DNA of 5,515 nucleotides from a bacterium. GTDB taxonomy: Bacteria > UBP6 > JAFGXH01. The notes beneath the pieces were generated by a model that worked only from the letters and a program-made list of their open reading frames with translations, did not search any database and was not told the DNA's origin. The translations under genes were made by a program, and so were the position numbers. The DNA lies in assembly GCA_027064085.1 (NCBI GenBank), contig JAMOQH010000186.1, forward strand, positions 1 to 5,515, given 5' to 3'. Shown piece by piece: positions 1-5,515 of this stretch; positions within the stretch are counted from its first letter, which is position 1, and each line of letters begins with the position of its first letter.

Positions 1-168
1 TAGTTATAATTTTCGGTATCTGTAATTAGTGATTTTATTTTTGGTTTGGTTTGTAGCCGATTCAATGATTTTCCGGGCGGAGGATTTTTTAATCGTAAAA
101 CGTTTTGTGATCGGAGCTATGCACGGATTGGTAGCTAATTTTGAAAAATAATTGAATCACCTAACACA

Positions 169-216
169 CAGCTCAGTGCTCAGATTGAGAGAAAAGCAGG
201 AAGAGCACCGCAGCTG
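169..216. repeat. Imperfect inverted repeat in the upstream region
   Basis: CAGCT (169-173) and GTGCTC (176-181) are matched in reverse complement by GAGCAC (203-208) and AGCTG (212-216). This gives 11 paired bases interrupted by a 2-by-3 internal loop, with a 21-base apical loop. No T-tract follows on either strand, so it is not a typical intrinsic terminator. It overlaps the possible broken frame and could be part of a structured repeat. It may also be incidental. Confidence 0.3.
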
Positions 217-221
217 CCATA

Positions 222-233
222 CATTACAAGCAA
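222..233 (+). repeat. 12-base direct repeat, upstream copy (CATTACAAGCAA)
   Basis: CATTACAAGCAA here recurs exactly and in the same orientation at 5484-5495, beyond the second gene. The two copies bracket the two-gene block. The downstream copy lies in the right arm of a large inverted repeat; the upstream copy has no matching left arm nearby. It could be the residue of a shared intergenic repeat family or a coincidence. Confidence 0.35.
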
Positions 234-302
234 AAAGAATAAAAATTGATAATAGACTTGATCATTTAGGAAGTCGTGTAAAAATGTAGTAAATTGTTTC
301 AT

Positions 303-308
303 AGGAGG
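303..308 (+). promoter_or_regulatory. Strong Shine-Dalgarno for the C10 peptidase gene
   Basis: AGGAGG lies five bases before ATG 314 and fixes that ATG as the start. In-frame stops at 287, 290 and 302 exclude any upstream extension. No convincing sigma-70 or Bacteroidetes-type (TTTG / TAnnTTTG) promoter could be picked out upstream. Confidence 0.85.
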
Positions 309-313
309 AACAA

Positions 314-3061
314 ATGAAAAATGTTATACTTGTTATTGTAGTTTTTTTTATTGCGTTAAATCTTTTTTCAGAGACAATACCTTTAAATTTTGCCCAAACT
401 GTTGCACAAAACTGGTATTCAATTATTTACAACACTGAAAATACTACAATCGATAATTACTCTATTGAAACATCATCAAATATTGCAACTTTATACATAT
501 TTAATTTTAAAACAGGGGGGTTCGTAATTACATCAGCTTCAAATGATGCTGAACCAATACTAGCATATAATAATACTGGAGCAATTACTACTAACCGGAG
601 TTCAGGTCTGGAGTGGCTTATTGAATGTTATAGTGCACAGGTTTACGAAATAATTGAAAATCATTTGTTTTACCAACCACATAGAGATGCATGGCTGCAA
701 TTATTTGAAGACACATACACAGATGATCGTACTGTAGTGATACTGCCAATGGAACCTACATGGAGTCATCATTCCCCATATAACAATTTTGCTCCTTTAA
801 TTGATTCTGAACGATGCTCTGCAGGATGTGGTCCAATAGCTATGGCGCAAATTATTAACTATCACAAATACTTATCTGATTACACTTTTTCAAATGAATT
901 TGTTAACTCGAATTATGATTTTATGGTAACCGACCCATCTACTCAGGAAAATGTATGGATTGAAATTGATGAAGATGCATCAACTTATGATTTTCCAACT
1001 TTTGAAGTGCTTGATCCTCATCTGACAGATATAAGAGAGCTATATAATACAAGTAATCCCATCCAATATAATAATGGCTTTGCAGCTTTGTCTTTTGCCT
1101 GTGGAATTGGGTTAAAAGCAATGTATGGGAGTAGTACAGGTACTTATGGTGGAACCAATTATGTTAATGCTTTCGCTAAATATTTTGGTTATAATTCAAG
1201 TCATCATAGCAGGAATAATTATCAAGGTAATTGGGAATCATTATTGATAAATGAAATCAATAATGATAGAATAATTGAGTATAGCGGAATTGATCCTGAT
1301 GAAGGTGGTCATGCTTTTATTTTGCATGGCTACGTGAGCAGTTCAACTGGAAACTCTTATTTTTATGTTAATTGGGGGTGGGGGGTAAATCATAATGGTC
1401 CTGATGGTGCATACTCTTTAGATAATCTTAATCCTTTTTTAACAGATTATCATTTCACTGAAAATCAAAGTGCGATTGTTGGAATTGAACCTTGTTCATT
1501 AACTGTAATTGGACAATTAAATGCATATTTCCCTGAATGTTCATGGGGTACTTTTACTTACCCATTAAGTGCAGAAATTACAGCACATTACGAAAGTGGA
1601 TCAGGAAATGTAGATATTGATGGAGTATATTGTGGTTTAGGAACTGGACAATATTATATTCAATTTGATGAGCAACTACCTATTGGAACAGAATTTTGGA
1701 TAACATTTGAATCCGACAATTATGATAATATTACGGTTTATGATGAAATTACTTCCGATTCAAATGTTCATTATATGGAACCAATCGAACTTATTTGGAA
1801 AGTAAAACCACTTTTTAATGGCTGGAACTGGGAATCATTCCCTGTTTTGGATAGAACTGGAAATGGTACAGTAGATGCGATAACTGTTTTAGAAGAAATC
1901 CCCGGGTTTCCTGGTGAAATAACATTTATTGATGTTCTCAATTCAGGTCCAATTGGTTATGAAGATCCCTATGATGAACTATATTATGCAAACTCCATAT
2001 GGAATCCACTCGAAAATTACAATTTTCAAAGTACCCGTTGTTTCAAAATCCAAGTGTTACCCGACTTACAAAACGACTATTCATACAGGAAACTTGATAT
2101 ACCCGGTACATTATTAGATGAAACAACCACAGTTGACCTTTTAGCTGGTCAGGATAACTGGATTGGTTATTGGATCAAAGCTTCACAAGATATTGATGAT
2201 GCTTTTGGAGATGATTGGGATAAAATCAAATCTATCAAAGCGGAAGATTGGGAATGGAAAGATATGAGCCTTGAAAGAGAAACCGGAATTCCTTTTCAAC
2301 ATTTCTATCCAAGCCGACCATTAAATTATGGAAAAGGTTATGTGGTACAAGTGAAAGAAGACATACTTAATTTCCAATGGAATGAACCCGATGGAATAGG
2401 TTCACAGTACACGAAACAAGTTCCCGAATTATTTACTTTTGAAGAAAAACCTGATTATGAATCTGTGATAATAGACACTATAGAAGGTGGAAATAATATT
2501 GTAGAGGTTGGTGTTTTTGAAAATGAAGTTTGCGTTGGTGCTGCTGTAGTAGATGAATTTCCATTACAGATATTAGCTTATACAGATGCTATGAATCGTG
2601 GAGGAGAACTAACTTTCCAATTCTCTTATGGTAGTGAAAGAGGTTATCAGGAAGCAAAGGGCTATACAGTGATGAATACAGATACCGGAAAATTTGAAAC
2701 ACGCAAAATAAGGCTTGGTGAATTGACACACAACATACTTCGATTATATACTGACGAAGAACAGGAAATTGTACCTGAAATCGATAGAACGGTCTTGTAT
2801 TCAAACTATCCTAATCCTTTCAATCCGACAACTCAAATAGCATTTTCCATTCCTCAGGAAGGTAAAGTTAATCTGTCAGTTTACAACATCAAAGGACAAT
2901 TAGTAAAAACATTGATAAACAGAAGAATTATTTCTGGCTCTCATAATGTAAATTGGAATGGGCGGGACAATACCGGTAAACTTGTATCTTCAGGAGTTTA
3001 TTTCTATAAATTGAAGTTCGATAAAAAAGAAATTTCGGAGAAAATGTTATTGTTGAAATAA
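314..3061 (+). CDS. Secreted C10-family (streptopain-like) cysteine peptidase with C-terminal FlgD-like/type A sorting domain
   Basis: This is a 915-residue secreted papain-fold endopeptidase. Residues 1-19 form a signal peptide with likely cleavage after LFS. Residues ~20-135 look like the inhibitory propeptide of this family. The peptidase domain spans ~145-393. It contains SAGCGPIAMAQI with nucleophile Cys172, a YGSSTGTYGG stretch, GGHAFILHGY with catalytic His333, and VNWGWG at 352-357, and it closes with QSAIVGIEP (385-393). These align in order with streptopain, including the last motif. The position of streptopain's Gln in NQGNPYN is His152 here (WSHHSPYN). A long extension follows (~394-826), with GWNWESFP at 503-510, AGQDNWIGYW at 611-620 and YGKGYVV at 672-678, a style I associate with Cloacimonadota secreted proteins. 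Residues ~827-915 are the FlgD-Ig-like sorting domain, starting at SNYPNPFNP (830-838) and ending LLK. The protein probably acts outside the cell or on its surface after propeptide removal. Its substrate is unknown. The beta-helix gene follows after 61 bases and may be co-transcribed. Confidence 0.92.
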   Translation: MKNVILVIVVFFIALNLFSETIPLNFAQTVAQNWYSIIYNTENTTIDNYSIETSSNIATLYIFNFKTGGFVITSASNDAEPILAYNNTGAITTNRSSGLEWLIECYSAQVYEIIENHLFYQPHRDAWLQLFEDTYTDDRTVVILPMEPTWSHHSPYNNFAPLIDSERCSAGCGPIAMAQIINYHKYLSDYTFSNEFVNSNYDFMVTDPSTQENVWIEIDEDASTYDFPTFEVLDPHLTDIRELYNTSNPIQYNNGFAALSFACGIGLKAMYGSSTGTYGGTNYVNAFAKYFGYNSSHHSRNNYQGNWESLLINEINNDRIIEYSGIDPDEGGHAFILHGYVSSSTGNSYFYVNWGWGVNHNGPDGAYSLDNLNPFLTDYHFTENQSAIVGIEPCSLTVIGQLNAYFPECSWGTFTYPLSAEITAHYESGSGNVDIDGVYCGLGTGQYYIQFDEQLPIGTEFWITFESDNYDNITVYDEITSDSNVHYMEPIELIWKVKPLFNGWNWESFPVLDRTGNGTVDAITVLEEIPGFPGEITFIDVLNSGPIGYEDPYDELYYANSIWNPLENYNFQSTRCFKIQVLPDLQNDYSYRKLDIPGTLLDETTTVDLLAGQDNWIGYWIKASQDIDDAFGDDWDKIKSIKAEDWEWKDMSLERETGIPFQHFYPSRPLNYGKGYVVQVKEDILNFQWNEPDGIGSQYTKQVPELFTFEEKPDYESVIIDTIEGGNNIVEVGVFENEVCVGAAVVDEFPLQILAYTDAMNRGGELTFQFSYGSERGYQEAKGYTVMNTDTGKFETRKIRLGELTHNILRLYTDEEQEIVPEIDRTVLYSNYPNPFNPTTQIAFSIPQEGKVNLSVYNIKGQLVKTLINRRIISGSHNVNWNGRDNTGKLVSSGVYFYKLKFDKKEISEKMLLLK

Positions 3062-3073
3062 AAATGAAAAAAT

Positions 3074-3109
3074 CCATAAATCCCTCTCCTGGTGGTGAGG
3101 GATTTATGG
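3074..3109. other. Intergenic perfect 13-bp hairpin, terminator-like only on the minus strand
   Basis: CCATAAATCCCTC (3074-3086) is the exact reverse complement of GAGGGATTTATGG (3097-3109), with a 10-base loop TCCTGGTGGT. On the plus strand it is followed by TAAGGTAGGG, not by a T-tract, so it should not fully terminate transcription into the next gene. On the minus strand it is followed by ATTTTTTCATTTT, a good intrinsic terminator shape, although no minus-strand gene is visible here. In plus-strand RNA it could stabilise the upstream message or influence initiation at the adjoining Shine-Dalgarno. It may be a copy of a dispersed intergenic repeat. Confidence 0.8.
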
Positions 3110-3114
3110 TAAGG
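3110..3114 (+). promoter_or_regulatory. Shine-Dalgarno for the beta-helix gene, abutting the hairpin
   Basis: TAAGG can pair with the 16S anti-Shine-Dalgarno and sits eight bases before ATG 3123. The following TAGGG extends the purine-rich stretch. It begins at the base immediately after the 3' arm of the 13-bp hairpin, so folding of that stem would place the ribosome site at its foot. Confidence 0.55.
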
Positions 3115-3122
3115 TAGGGAAA

Positions 3123-5423
3123 ATGAAATCGAAACTATTATTTTTTTGCATCATTGCGGTCTTTGCTGTAAACACCTTTGCTGCTATCTATCACATCAAA
3201 CAAGATGGCACAGGTAATTTCACAACTATTCAAGCTGGAATAAATGCTTCAGCTAATGCCGACACAGTTTTAGTATATCCAGGCACATATGTTGAAAATA
3301 TAAACTATAATGGCAAAAACATAGCAGTTGCCAGCCTTTTCTTTACAACCAATGACGAAAATTATATCTCACAAACGATCATAGATGGCGATGCAAATGG
3401 AACAACTGTTTCAATAATAAACGGAGAAGATGAAACAACTTTACTTTGTGGTTTCACTATTCAAAATGGCTCGGGTACATACTATCAGCCATACTATATT
3501 GGTGGAGGTATATATTTGCTCAACTCTTCACCAATGATTTGGAAATGTTATATTAAAAACAATATTGCATACCAAGGAGGTGGTTTATATATAAAATATT
3601 CACATCCAACTCTTAAAGGATTAACGATTACAAATAATCATGCTTATTCTATTGGTGGTGGAATTCTCATCACACATGAATCCGCACTTGAATTTGATAC
3701 CCAGGAATTATGTAACATTTACTTAAATTATAGTGCATCAGGGTGCGACATCAACAAAACTTGGATATTAATGGAACCGGTTACAATTATCGTGGATACT
3801 TTCACTGTACTTGAACCGGATTATTATTTCATAAGTTCCGCTGATCAATTTGGAGTTCAGCAAAATGACGTAACGCTTATAGCTCAACATGCAAGGCTTG
3901 AGCCTGTTGATAATGATCTTTATGTGTCACCAACAGGATCGAATAGCAATTCCGGTCTTACACCAGATGATCCATTACAGTCTATCAATTACGCTTTATC
4001 TTCTATTGTTTCTGATAGTTTGGATTCTCACACAATTTTCCTAAAAAATGGTACTTATTCGAAAAGCTTGAACGGACAAGCTTTTCCTCTAAATTTAAGA
4101 GGGTATGTTTCCATTGAGGGTGAGTCAATGGAAAACACAATTTTGGATGCTGAGAATTTATCTTCATTTATTTACTCTTTTGATAATGATAGCAATATGA
4201 GTATTAAAAATATAAAATTTATTAATAGTGAAAACTTTTATATAAGCAGTGGTATTAGTAATCCGAATTTCTATGAAAACCGTTTTATTAATTTCGAAAA
4301 CATAATTTTCTCAAATAATATTCATAGATCGTATCTTTTCAGTGTATCAGATATGAATATCAATCTAAAAAACGTACATTTTCTTAACAATCAGGGGGGT
4401 TCGCAAATCAGATTTTGGCTGACTAATGATAATGCAGTTGCTGATATTGAGAATATGGTTATTCAAAATTGTTCCCAATACACACATTCTGATATTTTTT
4501 CTGCTAAGCCTGTCTTTTTGTTTGGTGCCACTGATGATGATCCTTACCAAGTTACAATGAAGAATACACTTATTACGGATAACGTGGATAACACAACGGA
4601 TTATACTATGTCATGTTCGGCAATTTCGGTAAGTTTTAGTATAGATTTGAATCTGATCAATTGTACTATAGGAAACAATTATACCCCTGGAGGAACTGGA
4701 CAAGGACAGGGAGCTGCATTGCTAGCTGGTGGAGTTGGTTCTACATTTAATATCGTGAATTCCATATTTTACGGTAATTTCACTGATCAGATATACCTGG
4801 TTAATGATGGTCCTGAAGAACCTATTACCATGAATATTTATAATTCACTTATAGAAGGTGGAGAAGCAAGCATTTTAAATCCATCCAATTGGAATACACT
4901 TAACTGGATGGATGGCAACCTTAGCGAAAACCCAAATTGGGATGTTACTGGAGATAATCCTTATGCACTTTCTGCAAATTCTCCCTGTATAGATGCAGGC
5001 ACATTAAATCTTCCTGCAGGAATGGAACTACCTGAGTATGATCTTGCGGGTAATCCAAGAATTAACGGTAACACAATTGATATAGGTGCTTATGAGTTTC
5101 AAGGTGATCCTTATGAAACAGATGAAAATGAGATAGTGATTCCTGAAATAACAGAAATATCAAATTACCCAAATCCGTTTAATCCATCTACAACAATAAA
5201 ACTTGATCTGGCAGAGTCTGGTAAAATTAATTTTTCAATTTATAATATTAAAGGTCAGAAAGTAAAAACATTGTTGGATGCTTATTCTTCCGAAGGAATA
5301 TTTGAACTTGTCTGGGATGGAGATAATGATTATAAAAAACAGGTTAGCAGTGGAACATACTTTATTAAATTAAGTGTTGATGGAGTAGAAAAAGCAGTTG
5401 AGAAGTGTACTTTGTTGAAATAG
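3123..5423 (+). CDS. Secreted right-handed parallel beta-helix protein (DUF1565-like, choice-of-anchor Q-like) with C-terminal FlgD-like/type A sorting domain
   Basis: This is a 766-residue exported protein. The signal peptide is residues 1-20, cleaved after NTFA. A first pectate-lyase-like beta-helix opens with DGTGNFTTIQAGI and PGTY (53-56). It shows glycine-rich coil repeats at 127 (GGGIYL), 152 (GGGLYI) and 178 (GGGILI), spaced 25-26 residues, about one helical turn. A second module starts at LYVSPTGSNSNSG (266-278) and has NGTY at 309-312. It resembles the DUF1565 entry segment of another helix and runs on with Asn-rich rungs to ~600. Residues ~600-660 carry NSPCIDAG (around 619-626) and IDIGAYE (652-658), typical of choice-of-anchor Q proteins. 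Residues 680-766 are the sorting domain, SNYPNPFNPSTTI to LLK. Such folds bind or cleave polysaccharides or act as adhesins. I see no catalytic set that decides, so the function stays open. It lies 61 bases after the peptidase gene, whose tail it shares. Confidence 0.88.
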   Translation: MKSKLLFFCIIAVFAVNTFAAIYHIKQDGTGNFTTIQAGINASANADTVLVYPGTYVENINYNGKNIAVASLFFTTNDENYISQTIIDGDANGTTVSIINGEDETTLLCGFTIQNGSGTYYQPYYIGGGIYLLNSSPMIWKCYIKNNIAYQGGGLYIKYSHPTLKGLTITNNHAYSIGGGILITHESALEFDTQELCNIYLNYSASGCDINKTWILMEPVTIIVDTFTVLEPDYYFISSADQFGVQQNDVTLIAQHARLEPVDNDLYVSPTGSNSNSGLTPDDPLQSINYALSSIVSDSLDSHTIFLKNGTYSKSLNGQAFPLNLRGYVSIEGESMENTILDAENLSSFIYSFDNDSNMSIKNIKFINSENFYISSGISNPNFYENRFINFENIIFSNNIHRSYLFSVSDMNINLKNVHFLNNQGGSQIRFWLTNDNAVADIENMVIQNCSQYTHSDIFSAKPVFLFGATDDDPYQVTMKNTLITDNVDNTTDYTMSCSAISVSFSIDLNLINCTIGNNYTPGGTGQGQGAALLAGGVGSTFNIVNSIFYGNFTDQIYLVNDGPEEPITMNIYNSLIEGGEASILNPSNWNTLNWMDGNLSENPNWDVTGDNPYALSANSPCIDAGTLNLPAGMELPEYDLAGNPRINGNTIDIGAYEFQGDPYETDENEIVIPEITEISNYPNPFNPSTTIKLDLAESGKINFSIYNIKGQKVKTLLDAYSSEGIFELVWDGDNDYKKQVSSGTYFIKLSVDGVEKAVEKCTLLK

Positions 5424-5435
5424 TATTTTTGAAGA

Positions 5436-5496
5436 GTTGCTTGTAACAAGCATATCCACGCTGATAGCGTGGCATATGTCGACCATTACAAGCAAC
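5436..5496. repeat. Large two-part inverted repeat after the beta-helix gene
   Basis: The outer arms GTTGCTTGTAA (5436-5446) and TTACAAGCAAC (5486-5496) are perfect 11-base complements. Nested inside are CATAT (5451-5455) with ATATG (5474-5478), and CCACGCT (5456-5462) with AGCGTGG (5466-5472) around a GAT loop; one unpaired C (5473) separates the two inner stems. No T-tract follows on the plus strand, so this is not a classic terminator. It looks like a palindromic intergenic repeat. Folded RNA could still protect the 3' end of the message. GCTTG (5439-5443) could alternatively pair with CAAGC (5447-5451), competing with the outer stem. Confidence 0.75.
5484..5495 (+). repeat. 12-base direct repeat, downstream copy (CATTACAAGCAA)
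   Basis: This is an exact same-orientation match to 222-233. Here it forms most of the right arm of the large inverted repeat. After it, 5496-5515 is purine-rich (AAGGTGAAAAGGTATTTTA) and could be the leader of a gene starting just past the window, which cannot be confirmed. Confidence 0.35.
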
Positions 5497-5515
5497 AAGG
5501 TGAAAAGGTATTTTA

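Larger units (their letters stand above)
26..289 (+). pseudogene. Possible degraded coding remnant or dispersed repeat upstream of the peptidase gene
   Basis: The 313-base leader has no confident gene. Frame 2 stays open from about 26 to 289 except for one TAA at 149-151. The first half reads as a hydrophobic start followed by MIFRAEDFLIVKRFVIGAMH; the second half is basic and polar (LREKQEEHRSCH, then RIKIDNRLDHLGSRVKM). Tandem stops TAG-TAA at 287-292 and another TAG at 302 separate it from the peptidase frame. No ATG with a good ribosome binding site precedes it. The segment has more G and C (for example CCGGGCGGAGG at 73-83) than the genes that follow. It could be a pseudogene tail, a copy of an intergenic repeat, or chance; the minus strand also has fairly open stretches. 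I recognise no family. Confidence 0.2.

Noticed and set aside
152-233. Integron attC site, suggested by ACCTAAC and the nearby imperfect hairpin
   Set aside because: ACCTAAC fits RYYYAAC, but no GTTRRRY partner follows the hairpin and the outer arms do not pair, so the key attC hallmarks are missing.
284-292. Start-stop mini-frame ATG TAG TAA before the peptidase gene
   Set aside because: No ribosome site precedes it, and such a short word is expected by chance in AT-rich DNA.
246-296. Promoter for the peptidase gene (TTGATA or TTGATC as -35, or TAAATTG as a Bacteroidetes-type -7)
   Set aside because: No acceptable -10 sits at the right spacing from either -35, and the -7 match lacks a base and a -33 partner.
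939-1121. Minus-strand open frame of 60 codons inside the peptidase gene
   Set aside because: It lies within conserved peptidase sequence, has no ribosome site and no recognisable protein, so it is a shadow frame.
1929-2117. Plus-strand open frame of 62 codons in another frame of the peptidase gene
   Set aside because: It overlaps the well-supported long gene and shows no domain or start signal.
2589-2804. Minus-strand open frame of 71 codons near the end of the peptidase gene
   Set aside because: Antisense to the conserved region before the sorting domain, with no independent support.
4365-4550. Minus-strand open frame of 61 codons in the beta-helix gene
   Set aside because: Shadow of Asn/Ile-rich beta-helix sequence, with no ribosome site or recognisable family.
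5424-5515. Intrinsic terminator after the beta-helix gene
   Set aside because: A strong stem exists, but what follows is AAGGTGAAAAGG rather than a T-tract; the T5 at 5426-5430 comes before the stem.

Overview
The window is AT-rich DNA with two long plus-strand genes. Both encode secreted, multidomain proteins, and both end in the same kind of C-terminal domain (SNYPNPFNP...YNIKGQ.VKTL...VSSG.YF.KL...LLK), the FlgD-Ig-like / type A sorting domain family. That domain is common in the Fibrobacteres-Chlorobi-Bacteroidetes superphylum. The tail, together with the GWNWESFP-type middle region of the first protein and the LYVSPTGS...SGLTPDDPLQSI module of the second, most resembles secreted proteins of Candidatus Cloacimonadota or a close relative. 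This host call comes from remembered protein style, not a database search.

Layout: 1-313 has no confident gene. It holds a frame-2 stretch broken by a single stop, an imperfect hairpin and, just before the first gene, a strong Shine-Dalgarno. 314-3061 is a C10 (streptopain/SpeB-like) cysteine peptidase with signal peptide, propeptide, catalytic Cys172/His333 and a roughly 430-residue C-terminal extension before the sorting domain. 3062-3122 is a short spacer occupied almost entirely by a perfect 13-bp hairpin that ends next to the second gene's Shine-Dalgarno. 3123-5423 is a right-handed beta-helix protein with two successive helix-type modules, a choice-of-anchor-Q-like segment and the sorting domain. 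5424-5515 carries a large two-part inverted repeat and possibly the leader of a gene beyond the window.

The two genes could be co-transcribed. A plausible joint role is degradation or modification of extracellular protein (peptidase) plus binding or cleavage of polysaccharide or surface attachment (beta-helix), with both proteins exported and handled through their shared tails. No defence system, RNA gene, CRISPR array or transposase is visible. The less ordinary content is the set of intergenic inverted repeats, a 12-base word shared by the two flanks, and the lineage-style extension on the peptidase.
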